Positions 50,787 through 60,287 of a DNA stretch of 64,000 nt are shown here, in pieces (within the stretch, counting starts at the first letter, position 1; each line of letters opens with the position of its first letter). The stretch is from assembly GCA_013361525.1 (NCBI GenBank), contig JABFXY010000114.1, positions 38,984 to 102,983 of the forward strand, given 5' to 3'. The position numbers and the translations under genes were made by a program. The notes below the pieces were generated by a model. It searched no databases, had not been told where the DNA came from, and was given only the letters and a program-made list of their open reading frames with translations. Origin of the DNA: Polyangiaceae bacterium (lineage in GTDB: Bacteria > Myxococcota_A > Polyangia > Polyangiales > Polyangiaceae).

Positions 50787-53468
50787 ATGGTTTCGTCCAC
50801 GCCCACAACGCACGTCCTCACCCGCGACGAGCGCGACGTTCGCCCCGCCGCCGACGGTCGCCGCTCTGCGCTGAAGGGCCGTCTCACGGTCCTGGGTATC
50901 GGCGCCGTCATCGCCCTGATCGGCTTCGCGCGTGGGCCCAACGTCTCGAAGGGCGATCGGCGGCAAGCGGTCGCCGAGCTCGTCGCAGAGCACGGCCTCA
51001 AGGCGAAGGCCGACGACGTCGTGTTCGTCGATGGTCCGCGCGGCGTCCTCGGATCGGCGTTCGGTCGAGCGCGTGTGCTCGTGCGCGGCAGCGCGACGAT
51101 GGTCCCCGGGCCGGAGGCAGGCACGCTCGTCCCGGCGGAGGGTGACGTGCCGAGCGACATTTACCTCTTCGAGGCCCGCCTCTCGCCGAGTGGTGCGCTG
51201 CTGGATCTCTCCGGCGGCTACAACTTGAGCGACACCACCGGCGCCGACGAGACCTGCCCCGTCGTGCTCGGCGAGCGCGTCGCGTACGCGTCGAACAGCG
51301 GCATCGAGGGTGCGCCGACCGTCATCTCGCTCCTCGATCTCGCCGGCCAAGAGCCGCTCGCGCTCCCGACGATGGGCCGCGCGCAAAACGCCGTCACGAA
51401 CCTTCAGATGACCGGTCGCGTCGGCGGCATCGGTCGCAAGACGTTCGTGGTCGAAGGCGACGGCGACGTGGCGGTCGCGATCGAGAACGGCGCGATCACG
51501 GTTCGTACGCAAAAAGACGTCGCGCAGATCGTCGGCGCCGAAGGTGTCGTCTCGGATCTTCCGAAATGGATCGTCGCGCAGCCGACGGAGGTCGCGCAGC
51601 CCGGAAACCTCGTCACCTGGTCGGTGGACCGCGTCCGCCACGAGATCGGCGACGAGAACATGCAGATGATCAAGCAGGCCTACTTCGAGGCCAAAGACTT
51701 CTTCATGAAGCACAAGGGCGAAGCGACGCAGGAAGAGGTCGCCGCCGACATCTCCGAAGAGATGGGCGAGGAGATCGGCCCGCCGAAGCGCGAGATCCCC
51801 GTCGACCCGGAGACGGGCTGGCCTCCGCCGCCGCTCGAGCCGTGGGTCACGCCGTCGCTCGAAGGCGAAGGTCAGTGGAACGTGAAGGAGGACGAGGCCT
51901 TCTACCGTCACCAGCCGAACCTCCCGCCGAGCTACCTCACGACGTTCATTCGCAGCGACAAGATGCGCAAAGACACGCGCGTCTTCATCCTCCTGTGGGA
52001 CCCGCGCATGATCGAGCTCAGCATGCAGGCGGGCACGGTCGAGCCGAAGAGCGCGACCGGCAAGGCCGGCCCCGGGATCATCCCGCGCACACCCGACGTG
52101 ATGAAGCGCGTCGTCGCCGCGTCGAACGCAGGCTTCCAAGCGCTGCACGGCGAGTTCGGCATGATGGCCGACGGCGTCGTGTACCTGCCGCCCAAGCCCT
52201 ACGGCGCGACGGTGATGAAGCTGCGCGACGGCACGACCGCATTCGGGACGTGGCCGAACGACGCGACCGTTCCGGACCAGGTCGTCTCGTATCGGCAGAA
52301 CATGACCGTCATGGTCCAGGACGAGGCGTTCAATCCCTACGACCGCACGTGGTGGGGAGGCACGGTTCCCGGCGCCGAAGACAAGACGCACACGGTTCGT
52401 ACCGGCATCTGCCTGACGAAGGAGAAGTTCGTCGGCTACTTCTACGGGGCGGATCTCAGCCCCGAGGCGCTCGCGCAGGCGATGATTCAAGCGCGCTGCT
52501 CGTACGGTCTCGCGCTCGACATGAATGCGGGCCACGCGGGTCTCGAGTTCTACAAGGTCGCGCAGCACGACAAGATGCCGGCGCTCGACCGCGGGCTCGA
52601 CGGCAAGTGGGAAGCAGAGGGTGAAGTGCCCGGCATGCCCGGATGGGATTTCCGCGCGAAGCGGCTCATCAAGGGCATGGGCTTGATGAGCTTCCCCCGG
52701 TACATCAAGCGCGAGGCGCGCGACTACTTCTACCTGACGCTGCGTTGGGTCGTCCCGGGCGAGAACCTTCCGACCGTCATCGAGCCGCTGGTCGAGAACG
52801 AGGGCGCGTGGGAGACGAAGAACCTCCCGCAACACGGCTTCCCCTACGCCATCGCGCTCTCGCAGGTGCGGCCCGACAAGGCCGATGCGTCGCAGTCGTT
52901 CCGTGTGCTCGAGCTCGACCCGCGCATGGTCACCGGCCAGCGCGCTTCGACCGACGATGCCGCCGCCAAGACCATCGCGACGATGGATCCAGGGGCAAAC
53001 GCGGGCGCGGCGAACATCTGGCTGTTCGGCCGCGCGTTCCTGGTCTCGAAGGATTCGCCCGGCAAGGGTGCGGTGCGCGTCGTGAGCGGCGAGGAGTCGC
53101 CCGGCAAAGGTGCGGCGATCGCCTGCGTCCACGATGAGTCCGGAATGCTCTACTACGCAGAGCTCAAGGACGCGGCCACGGGTGCTCGAGGCAGTCTGTC
53201 CGCGATGAGCGCGCTGCTCACGTCGATGGGCTGCACGCAGCAGGTCTCCCTCGCGGAGCCGCTCGCGCTCGCGCTCGGTGATGGGACCAACCTCGCGCGC
53301 ACCGCCGTCCATCCGCCGAAGTCCTCATCGGCCGTTCGGCTCGTTCGCGCAGAAGCGGCGGGCGGTGCCCGCTTCTTCGAGGACACGCCGGTCGTTCCGC
53401 GGTCGGAGTGGTACCCGCTGCAGCAGCAACGAATCCGCTATCACAAGAAGCCTGCGAAGCAGGACTGA
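50787..53468 (+). CDS. Large membrane-anchored protein with phosphodiester-glycosidase-like region
   Basis: 893 residues. A basic N-terminus precedes one membrane segment (about 33-48, LTVLGIGAVIALIGFA). The rest is extracytoplasmic. At about 435-592 lies a region with VVAASNAGFQALHGEFGMMA, TGICLTKEKFVGYFYG and SYGLALDMNAGHAGLEFY, which resembles the phosphodiester glycosidase (NAGPA/DUF2233) fold with its N-x-G-F and D-x-x-x-G-H-x-G features. The remaining N- and C-terminal parts show no known domain. The whole protein seems conserved by composition only. Catalytic assignment is tentative. Confidence 0.65.
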   Translation: MVSSTPTTHVLTRDERDVRPAADGRRSALKGRLTVLGIGAVIALIGFARGPNVSKGDRRQAVAELVAEHGLKAKADDVVFVDGPRGVLGSAFGRARVLVRGSATMVPGPEAGTLVPAEGDVPSDIYLFEARLSPSGALLDLSGGYNLSDTTGADETCPVVLGERVAYASNSGIEGAPTVISLLDLAGQEPLALPTMGRAQNAVTNLQMTGRVGGIGRKTFVVEGDGDVAVAIENGAITVRTQKDVAQIVGAEGVVSDLPKWIVAQPTEVAQPGNLVTWSVDRVRHEIGDENMQMIKQAYFEAKDFFMKHKGEATQEEVAADISEEMGEEIGPPKREIPVDPETGWPPPPLEPWVTPSLEGEGQWNVKEDEAFYRHQPNLPPSYLTTFIRSDKMRKDTRVFILLWDPRMIELSMQAGTVEPKSATGKAGPGIIPRTPDVMKRVVAASNAGFQALHGEFGMMADGVVYLPPKPYGATVMKLRDGTTAFGTWPNDATVPDQVVSYRQNMTVMVQDEAFNPYDRTWWGGTVPGAEDKTHTVRTGICLTKEKFVGYFYGADLSPEALAQAMIQARCSYGLALDMNAGHAGLEFYKVAQHDKMPALDRGLDGKWEAEGEVPGMPGWDFRAKRLIKGMGLMSFPRYIKREARDYFYLTLRWVVPGENLPTVIEPLVENEGAWETKNLPQHGFPYAIALSQVRPDKADASQSFRVLELDPRMVTGQRASTDDAAAKTIATMDPGANAGAANIWLFGRAFLVSKDSPGKGAVRVVSGEESPGKGAAIACVHDESGMLYYAELKDAATGARGSLSAMSALLTSMGCTQQVSLAEPLALALGDGTNLARTAVHPPKSSSAVRLVRAEAAGGARFFEDTPVVPRSEWYPLQQQRIRYHKKPAKQD

Positions 53469-53511
53469 CGGCCTTGGTGCGCCCTTCGCGACGTGCTAGC
53501 AAGCGCGCCGC

Positions 53512-56500
53512 GTGCAGCGTGCGATGTCGTTCGGTCCGTATCTTTTGGTCGAGCGCATTGGCCTTGGCGCTCGATCGGAAGTGTACCGAGCGCGCCGCGC
53601 ATCCGGCGATCCGGTTTCCGGCGCGTCTCCGACGCAACGAGCCACGGAGGCGGGCGGTGTCGAGTGGTTCGCCGTCAAGCGTGCGCTCCCCGGCGCGACG
53701 CACGATCGGGAGGCGCAGAACGTCATCGTCGGTGAAGCCGAGCTCCTCTCGAAGCTCGATCACCCGGGCATCGTGCGCATGCGCGACGCCGGGTCGCACG
53801 CGGGCGTCGCATACGTCGCGTACGACCTCGTCGAGGGCGTCGATCTCGAGCGGCTGCTCGCGGTCGCGCGCGAGCGAGGCAAGACGCTTCCGCTCGACGC
53901 AGCGCTCACCATCGCCATCCGCGTCGCCGAAGCCCTCGCGTACGTCCACGCGTTCGGCCAGAGCGATGGCGCGTCGCATCGTCCGATCGTGCACCGCGAC
54001 GTAGGTCCTTCGAACGTCCTTATCGGGTTCGACGGTCGTGTGAAGCTCGCCGACTTCGGGATCGCGAAGGTCCCCGGGCGCAATTCCACGACGGGCGTCG
54101 GCGAGATCAAAGGAACGATCCGTTACATGGCGCCCGAGCAGGTTCGAGCCGAAGAGCTCGATCCGAGAACCGATCAATACGGGCTTGGCGCAGTGCTTCT
54201 AGAGATGGCGACGGGGCGTGCCCCGTTCGAAGGACGCAAGCCCGTGGAGATCCTCCAGGAGCTGGCGAAAGGTGGTCGGTTGGATCCGGACGTCGCTGCA
54301 CCGACGCTTCCGGAAACAATGCGCGAGGTACTCCGCAAGGTGCTCGCCCCGCACGTGGCGGAGCGGTACCATACCAGCGCAAAACTTCTCGAGGCCCTGC
54401 ATGGGCTCGTGCAAAAGTTGGGCGTGCAAGTAGGCGACGAGGCCGTCTTGCATGTGGTTGGTGAGCTGTTTCCTGCGCGCGCGCAGGCCAAGACGTTTGA
54501 GGAGAGCCACAGCATGGCTGAAGACAAAGGGAGCGATCTGGACGTGTTCGAGGGTCTCGCCAAGAAATCGGTGAGATCTCAGAACCTGCCGATCCCTGCC
54601 TCGAGCCCGCCCACCTCGGGCAGAGTGTCCGGGCTTCCGGCACCTGTTCCGCCTCCGCCTTCGATGCGATCGGGAGCGAAGTCGACGTTACTCGGCGTGC
54701 CTGTTCCCGCGCTTCCGCCGGGGTCGACAGCGACGCCGATGCCGTTGCCTCCGCCGAGCGCGAAGCCGCCGGTGAAGACGCTCGTCGGCACTGCACCGTC
54801 GCCTTCTGCGCCGCCGAGCGCAGCGAACTTGCCGCCGCCGAGCGGGCTGCCGCCGCCGGTGAAGTCGGCGAGCGCACCGCCGCTTCCGCCGCCCGCGAGC
54901 GCACCGCCGAAGGCACCGCCGCCGCCGAGCACGCTCGTCGCTGCGGTTCCACCTCCGCCGAAGCCGCCCGCATCGATCGGTGCTGCCGTCGGCCTGCCGT
55001 CGAAGCCGCACGACGACGGAACGGAAGAGAAGACGCCGCCCGCGGGTGTCCCCGTTCCGAAGAAGGCCGACGGCGCGTCGCTCGACATGGACTGGGAGGA
55101 AGAAGAAGAGTCCACCCACGTCTTCGAGAAGAAGAAGCACGGCCTCAACAAGTCGCAGGGCCCGCGCCCCGCGGCCGGCACGCCGCCCCCGTCGACCGCT
55201 ACTCCTCCGCAGTCGCGCGTCGGTCTCGCGGGCACGCTTCTCATGTCGTCGGGCGCGTCCGCTGCTCCGCGCAGCGTGCCGCCGCCGGTGCTGCCTCCGC
55301 CCCCGGCCGTGCCGCAGCAGGCGAAGACGATCATCAGCGAGCCGACGCCTGCCCCGTCGGTCGCCGCGGCGGTGCCTGCGGTCGCTCCCGCCTCCCATCG
55401 CAAGCCGTCGGAAGAGCCGACGATCGTGCGCCAGCGCGAAGGCTCTTCCGGAAGGCTCGGCGTGATCCTCGGCGGCCTCGCGCTCGTCGCGGTCGTCGGT
55501 CTCATCGTCTACCTGGTGCTTCCGCGTAAGGGCGATCTGAAGATCACCATCACCTCGAAGACCGGCCAGGCGATCGCCAAGGCGGAGATCTACGTCGACG
55601 GCAAGAAGCTGTGCGACACGACGCCATGCCTCGCGAGCGGGCTCGACGCCGGCTCGCGCTCGGTGCGCGTGATCATCAACGACCAGGTCGTCGCCGATCA
55701 GACCGCGAAGGTCGAGCCGGGCCGCGAAGAGTCGGTGACGATCAGCATCGATGGTGGCCCGGCGGAGAAGCCGGCGCCGACGAACGCACCCGTCGCGTCC
55801 GCGACGACGACGGCAACCGCCGCGCCGGTGGTGGTCGAAGGCACGGGCTTCAAGATCTCCGGTCCGAAGGACGTGAAGATCTCCGTCGATGGCAAGGACA
55901 AGGGCGTCCTCGGCTCGAGCGTCTTCAGCATCAAGGATCTTCCGCCCGGCGAGCACACGATCAAGCTCGACGGCGGCGAGACCTACAAGTCCACCGAGAA
56001 GAAGATCACCGTCGTCAAAGACAAGATGGAGGATCTCGGCGAGCACAAACCGCAGGTCCTGAAGGGCGTCCTCACGCTCGAGCTCAAGACCGACGGCGCG
56101 CAGATCCAGATCACCGGCGAGCGCAACGGCAAGAAGTTCGACAAGAAGCTCACCGCCGCGCAGCTCGACAAGCCGATCGCCGTTCCGACCGACGAGGGCT
56201 GGAAGATCACGGCGACGAAGAAGGGCTTCGAAGACTTCGAGCAAGAAGTGAAGTTCGATGACGGCGTCGCGGAGAAGACGCTCAACATCGAGCTCGCCGA
56301 GAAGGGCAAGCCTGCGCCGGCACCGGGACCGCTCTCCACCGGGACGCCGCCGACGCCTGCGACCGGCAAGCCTACTGCGACCGCCACGTCGACGGCCGCG
56401 GCTCAACCGCCGAGCGGCAACGGCACGCTCAGCATGAACTCGATCCCGATCTCCGCCGTCATCCTCGATGGCGTTCCTGTCGGAAAGACGCCGATCAGCG

Positions 56501-56622
56501 GTCGCAGCGTCTCGGCCGGCAGCCACACCGTCACGTTCAGGCACCCGGAGAAGGGCACGAAGACGGTCACGGTCACCGTGAAGCCCGGCGGCAAGGCCGC
56601 TGCGTCGGTCAAGTTCGACTGA
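53512..56622 (+). CDS. Ser/Thr protein kinase with C-terminal PEGA domains
   Basis: 1036 residues from GTG 53512 (ATG 53524 is also possible). Kinase domain about 5-275: Gly loop IGLGARSEVYRARRA, catalytic loop IVHRDVGPSNVLI (HRD near 162) and DFG near 181, so it is active in form. A Pro/Ala-rich cytoplasmic region (about 350-640), an acidic EEEEES patch, and one membrane segment near 650-673 (LGGLALVAVVGLIVYLVLP) follow. The extracytoplasmic part has a first PEGA-like unit after the anchor and a clear C-terminal PEGA domain (SMNSIPISAVILDGVPVGKT). PEGA kinases sense envelope signals. A strong terminator lies downstream. Confidence 0.9.
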   Translation: MQRAMSFGPYLLVERIGLGARSEVYRARRASGDPVSGASPTQRATEAGGVEWFAVKRALPGATHDREAQNVIVGEAELLSKLDHPGIVRMRDAGSHAGVAYVAYDLVEGVDLERLLAVARERGKTLPLDAALTIAIRVAEALAYVHAFGQSDGASHRPIVHRDVGPSNVLIGFDGRVKLADFGIAKVPGRNSTTGVGEIKGTIRYMAPEQVRAEELDPRTDQYGLGAVLLEMATGRAPFEGRKPVEILQELAKGGRLDPDVAAPTLPETMREVLRKVLAPHVAERYHTSAKLLEALHGLVQKLGVQVGDEAVLHVVGELFPARAQAKTFEESHSMAEDKGSDLDVFEGLAKKSVRSQNLPIPASSPPTSGRVSGLPAPVPPPPSMRSGAKSTLLGVPVPALPPGSTATPMPLPPPSAKPPVKTLVGTAPSPSAPPSAANLPPPSGLPPPVKSASAPPLPPPASAPPKAPPPPSTLVAAVPPPPKPPASIGAAVGLPSKPHDDGTEEKTPPAGVPVPKKADGASLDMDWEEEEESTHVFEKKKHGLNKSQGPRPAAGTPPPSTATPPQSRVGLAGTLLMSSGASAAPRSVPPPVLPPPPAVPQQAKTIISEPTPAPSVAAAVPAVAPASHRKPSEEPTIVRQREGSSGRLGVILGGLALVAVVGLIVYLVLPRKGDLKITITSKTGQAIAKAEIYVDGKKLCDTTPCLASGLDAGSRSVRVIINDQVVADQTAKVEPGREESVTISIDGGPAEKPAPTNAPVASATTTATAAPVVVEGTGFKISGPKDVKISVDGKDKGVLGSSVFSIKDLPPGEHTIKLDGGETYKSTEKKITVVKDKMEDLGEHKPQVLKGVLTLELKTDGAQIQITGERNGKKFDKKLTAAQLDKPIAVPTDEGWKITATKKGFEDFEQEVKFDDGVAEKTLNIELAEKGKPAPAPGPLSTGTPPTPATGKPTATATSTAAAQPPSGNGTLSMNSIPISAVILDGVPVGKTPISGRSVSAGSHTVTFRHPEKGTKTVTVTVKPGGKAAASVKFD

Positions 56623-56656
56623 CGGGTTCGCGGTAGAAAAGCCCAACCGACAACGG

Positions 56657-56699
56657 AGCGCCGAGTCGACCTGCTGATGAAGCAGGGCAACTCGGCGCT
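56657..56699 (+). terminator. Long terminator-like hairpin after the PEGA kinase
   Basis: AGCGCCGAGT (56657-56666) pairs perfectly with ACTCGGCGCT (56690-56699); an inner CTGCT/AGCAG stem extends it. Only a short mixed T stretch follows (TCGGTCATTTC). It lies 35 nt past the kinase stop. Confidence 0.55.
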
Positions 56700-56857
56700 T
56701 CGGTCATTTCGATCGCGAATCTGTGACGCTCGTGTCCACAAAGCGATGCGTGAAGGCCCCTCGTCAGACGTCAACCTGGTTGGCGGCCATCCAACCGGGG
56801 GCGTCATGGCGGGGGATCTTCACGCGACTATTTCGAGCATTCCTCGAGGCACAGCGT

Positions 56858-57262
56858 ATGCTTGGGTTCGTTCGTCTCATGCCTCCGCGTTGGCACCTGC
56901 TTCGTCGCCTCTACGCGCTCGGTCCGGTCGCGATCGTCATCGCGGGCTGCTTGAGCCCGACGTTGCCGCTTCCGCCTCCGGACGAGCCGAACACGATCAC
57001 CTCGAGTGAAGAGGGCATCTGGCTCGTCGGCGGCGATTGCATCGCAGGCGCCGAGGTCGTGGTGATGAACGAGGAGACGGGGCGCGGCGAGGTGTTCCTC
57101 GATCTCGATCGGAAGGGTCGATACTCGGTCGCCATCGAGGGCGAAGCTTGTGACGTGATCGTCATCTCTCAGTCGCTCAGCACCGAAGAGAGCGCTGAGG
57201 TGCGCGTCACGCTCGAAGAGGTCGCGGACGGCGTCGAGGTGAATCCGGACGCTTGCCCGTAG
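56858..57262 (+). CDS. Small lipoprotein
   Basis: 134 residues from ATG 56858, with an alternative at 56879. A signal peptide with Arg-rich start (PPRWHLLRRLYALGPVAIVIAGC) ends in the lipobox VIAGC. The mature domain (about 100 residues) has GIWLVGGDCIAGAEVVVMNE and GRYSVAIEGEACDVIVISQ with two cysteines, suggesting a small beta-sandwich. No family recognised. It lies between the PEGA kinase terminator and the PilR-like gene, 39 nt upstream of the latter. Function unknown. Confidence 0.7.
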   Translation: MLGFVRLMPPRWHLLRRLYALGPVAIVIAGCLSPTLPLPPPDEPNTITSSEEGIWLVGGDCIAGAEVVVMNEETGRGEVFLDLDRKGRYSVAIEGEACDVIVISQSLSTEESAEVRVTLEEVADGVEVNPDACP

Positions 57263-57301
57263 CGGTCCCGTCGCTCCGGCGGAGATGGTAAGGTGGCTAC
57301 C

Positions 57302-58756
57302 ATGGCCACTTCACCGGCCGGTCAGCGTGTCCTCGTCGTCGACGACGAGCCGAGCCTTCGCGAGATGCTCAGCATCGCGCTGAAGCGCGCCGGCTACGAG
57401 GTCGTCATCGAGGCGGGCGTTCGCGCGGCCGCCGAGCGTCTCAAGACGACGCTCACGCCCTTCCCCCTCGTCATCTCGGATCTCGTGATGCCCGACGGCT
57501 CGGGGATGGAGGTTTTGCAGACCGCGAAAGCCCGATCGCCGTCGACCGAGGTCATCATCATGACCGCGCACTCGACGGTCGAGGGTGCGATCGAGGCGAT
57601 GCGGGCGGGCGCTTACGACTTCATCGTGAAGCCGTTTTCGCCGCGGCACATGCTCGCGCAGGCCGAAAAGGCGATCGAGAAGCACGCGCTCTTCAGCGAA
57701 AACCAGCGCCTCAAAGCGCAGCTCCAGCGCATCGGTGGGCAAGACCTCGATCTCGGCGCGAGCCCCGCGATGGCGACGGTCGCGACGATGATCGATCGCG
57801 TCGCGACCACACGCACGACGGTGCTCATCACCGGGGAGAGCGGCACGGGCAAAGAAGGGGTCGCGCGCCTTCTGCACACGAGGAGCGACCGCGCCGGCAA
57901 GCCGTTTCGGGTGGTCAATTGCGGCGCCCTCCCCGAAGCGCTGATGGAGAGCGAGCTGTTCGGTCACGAGAAGGGCGCATTCACCGGCGCGACCGCGACG
58001 CGACCGGGTTTGTTTCGTGAGGCGGATGGCGGGACCTTGTTGCTCGACGAGGTCGGCGAGCTGCCGCTCGCCCTGCAGGTGAAGCTCCTCCGCGTCCTGC
58101 AGGAGAAGCGCGTGCGCGCCGTCGGTGCGGACGACGAAAAGCCGGTCGACGTGCGTGTTCTCGCGGCGACGAACCGGGAGATCGAGGCCGAGGTGAAGGC
58201 CGGCCGATTCCGCCAAGATCTCTATTACCGATTGAACATCATCCGTATTCACCTCCCGCCGCTGCGCGACAGGGCAGGGGATGTCTCGAGACTCGCGGAG
58301 AAGTTCTTCCGGCGCTTCGCCGACGAGATGGGCAAAGACGTGCGCTCGCTCAGCGCCGATGCCTTGCGCGCGCTCGACCGCTATTCGTTTCCGGGCAACG
58401 TCCGCGAGCTCGAGAACTTGATGGAGCGCGCGGTGGCGCTGGCGACCGGATCTGCCATCGGCCTCGGCGATCTGCCGCCCGAGATCAGCGGCATCGCGAG
58501 CCTACCGACGCCGCTCGTCGGCGCGGATCTGCCACCCGAGGGCGCGATGCTCGACGAGGTCCTCGGCGAGATCGAGCGCCGCATGATCCTTCAGGCTCTC
58601 GAGCGAACGCAGGGTGTGCGAAAGGCAGCTGCAAAGCTCCTCGGCATCACGTTCCGCTCGATGCGTTATCGACTCGAGAAACACGGCCTCGATGTGGGCG
58701 ATGGTGCGGACGAGGACGCGGCGCGCGAAACGTCACCCGCTTCGTCGGACCGGTGA
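57302..58756 (+). CDS. Sigma-54-dependent response regulator, PilR-like
   Basis: 484 residues from ATG 57302. Receiver: D14-D15-E16 pocket, phosphoacceptor D60 and KPF motif near 110. AAA+ domain: Walker A GESGTGKE, Walker B GGTLLLDEVGEL, and an intact sigma-54 loop GAFTGA. C-terminal Fis-type HTH (GVRKAAAKLLGITFRSMRYR). The gene precedes two type IV pilin genes, as PilR does next to pilA in Myxococcus, so it is a likely pilin activator. No PilS sensor gene is adjacent. Assignment to PilR is by context; the receiver-AAA-HTH class is certain. Confidence 0.88.
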   Translation: MATSPAGQRVLVVDDEPSLREMLSIALKRAGYEVVIEAGVRAAAERLKTTLTPFPLVISDLVMPDGSGMEVLQTAKARSPSTEVIIMTAHSTVEGAIEAMRAGAYDFIVKPFSPRHMLAQAEKAIEKHALFSENQRLKAQLQRIGGQDLDLGASPAMATVATMIDRVATTRTTVLITGESGTGKEGVARLLHTRSDRAGKPFRVVNCGALPEALMESELFGHEKGAFTGATATRPGLFREADGGTLLLDEVGELPLALQVKLLRVLQEKRVRAVGADDEKPVDVRVLAATNREIEAEVKAGRFRQDLYYRLNIIRIHLPPLRDRAGDVSRLAEKFFRRFADEMGKDVRSLSADALRALDRYSFPGNVRELENLMERAVALATGSAIGLGDLPPEISGIASLPTPLVGADLPPEGAMLDEVLGEIERRMILQALERTQGVRKAAAKLLGITFRSMRYRLEKHGLDVGDGADEDAARETSPASSDR

Positions 58757-58762
58757 CGTTTT

Positions 58763-58780
58763 TCGGCACTCTGATTGGCT
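58763..58780 (+). promoter_or_regulatory. Near-consensus sigma-54 promoter with one extra base
   Basis: CGGCAC and TTGGC lie with GG at 58765-58766 and GC at 58778-58779, an 11-nt interval in place of the canonical 10. It is 39 nt upstream of the pilin-like gene at 58819. The wrong spacing makes function doubtful. Confidence 0.25.
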
Positions 58781-58818
58781 CTCAGATACGATCCCTCGGT
58801 AACCACGGAGGACGTCCC

Positions 58819-59430
58819 ATGGCACGACCGGTGCTTAAGCAGCCAACCACGATGCGGAGAGCGCGAGGGTTTACGCTCGTCGAGCTGATGGTCGTCGTCG
58901 CGATCATCGGCGTTCTCGCCGCGCTCGCGATTTATGGGCTGCGCAAGTACCAGCTGTCGGCTGGGACGAGCGAAGCGACGGCGATGCTGCAGAGCATTCG
59001 CGGCGCAGAAGAAGCGTGGCGAGCGGAAAATCTCGCCTACGGCGGCTGCACCAACGGCGGGGCGGCGCCCGTTACGACGATGTCTCTCGGCGTGAACGAC
59101 CTCTATCCGCGTCCGCTCGCCGGCATCAACGACAAGAAGATTCAATGGGGCGCCGTGACCACCAACATGGGCCTCTGCTTTCGCGCGCTGGGCATCAAGT
59201 CGGACGGCCCGGTTCGGTTCTCTTACGGGGTGATGGCCGGTAACCCGGGCACCGCGGCGAACCTCACGCTCCCCGATACTTGGCAAAAGCCGCCGCCGAA
59301 CATCCCTTCACCGCGCGAGCCTTGGTACGTCGGAGTCGCCTACGGAAACCGCGACAACGACGCGCTCTACGCACGGCTTTCGACGTCTTCCCTGATGAAC
59401 GAAGTCTACGTCGAGGACGACACCGAATAG
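58819..59430 (+). CDS. Type IV prepilin-like protein (first of pair)
   Basis: 203 residues from ATG 58819 with GGAGG before it. A positive leader ends in RARG and the mature N-terminus is FTLVELMVVVAIIGVLAALA with the conserved Glu5, the prepilin-peptidase signature. The globular domain has a Cys pair (GGCTNGG and MGLCFRA), consistent with a pilin D-loop disulfide. It sits between pilR-like and pilA-like genes. It could be a major or minor pilin; the second gene is the better major candidate by its shorter leader. Confidence 0.87.
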   Translation: MARPVLKQPTTMRRARGFTLVELMVVVAIIGVLAALAIYGLRKYQLSAGTSEATAMLQSIRGAEEAWRAENLAYGGCTNGGAAPVTTMSLGVNDLYPRPLAGINDKKIQWGAVTTNMGLCFRALGIKSDGPVRFSYGVMAGNPGTAANLTLPDTWQKPPPNIPSPREPWYVGVAYGNRDNDALYARLSTSSLMNEVYVEDDTE

Positions 59431-59579
59431 CGACTTAAGCCGGCGGCGCTCGTTCCCGCCAAGACAACTGAGCTTCGATTGAGCTCCCTTTGATTTGGGC
59501 TCGCGGCATCGCTGCGAGCGGATGGATTCTTGTGTGTTGATAACCCCCGCCGACCTGCGGGGCGGAGGAGGATCTAACG

Positions 59580-60224
59580 ATGCGTGCTTTCAAACGTTAT
59601 GGTCGGGCTGGCTTTACCCTCGTCGAGCTGATGATCGTCGTCGCGATCATCGGCATTCTCGCAGCGCTCGCGATTTACGGCGTCCGCCGCTACCTGCAGA
59701 GCGCGAAGACGAGCGAGTGCAAGAACAGCATCGGCGCGATCGGACGCGGTGCTGTCGGCGCGTACGAGCGTGAGACGACCCCGCAGGAGCTTCTCACGGA
59801 AGGCGCATCGGCGACGGCGTTCTCTCACGACCTCTGCGCCGGCGCGACGAAGGTTCCGGACTCGAACACGGTTCCGGTTGGTCAGAAGTACCAGCCGAAC
59901 AGCGCGAACACGAAGGACTTCGAGACGGGCGACGCGATCAGCGGTTGGAAGTGCCTGAAGTTCACGATCACGAACCCGATCTATTACTCGTACGGCTACA
60001 ACGCGACGCGCGTCGACGGCGCGGGCAGCGTCGGTACGGCGCCCCAGACGACGCCGGCGCTCACCAGCAGCGCGGCGACGGCGGGTAACTTCCTCATCTT
60101 CGCGAACGGCGACCTCGACGGCGACGGCCAGTACAGCGCGTTCGGACAGGTCGGGTCGGTCAACACGGCGACCCGCAGCGTCCGCCTCGCGACCGAGCTC
60201 CAGGTCCTCGACGAGTACGAATGA
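59580..60224 (+). CDS. Type IV major pilin-like protein
   Basis: 214 residues with GGAGGAGG before the ATG. A short leader ends RAG and the mature start is FTLVELMIVVAIIGILAALA with Glu5. The globular part ends with an aspartate-rich GDLDGDGQYSAFGQ motif that may bind calcium. A disulfide pair (CKNS, CAGA, CLKF) is possible. The gene is close to the family length. It lies 149 nt after the previous pilin, so it may have its own promoter. Confidence 0.9.
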   Translation: MRAFKRYGRAGFTLVELMIVVAIIGILAALAIYGVRRYLQSAKTSECKNSIGAIGRGAVGAYERETTPQELLTEGASATAFSHDLCAGATKVPDSNTVPVGQKYQPNSANTKDFETGDAISGWKCLKFTITNPIYYSYGYNATRVDGAGSVGTAPQTTPALTSSAATAGNFLIFANGDLDGDGQYSAFGQVGSVNTATRSVRLATELQVLDEYE

Positions 60225-60287
60225 TTGAAAGCCAGCTTCGCCGTCTCGGCTGACGAACGGCGCTCGCTGGGCTAGAACGGAGCCGCG

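Noticed and set aside
50619..53312. An 897-residue minus-strand open frame opposite the large membrane protein
   Set aside because: It is a codon-shadow: Arg/Asp-rich with no domain, while the plus-strand frame has a membrane anchor and recognisable region.
54688..56646. A 652-residue minus-strand open frame opposite the PEGA kinase
   Set aside because: The opposite strand has a clear kinase with a PEGA domain. This frame is an Arg/Asp-rich shadow.
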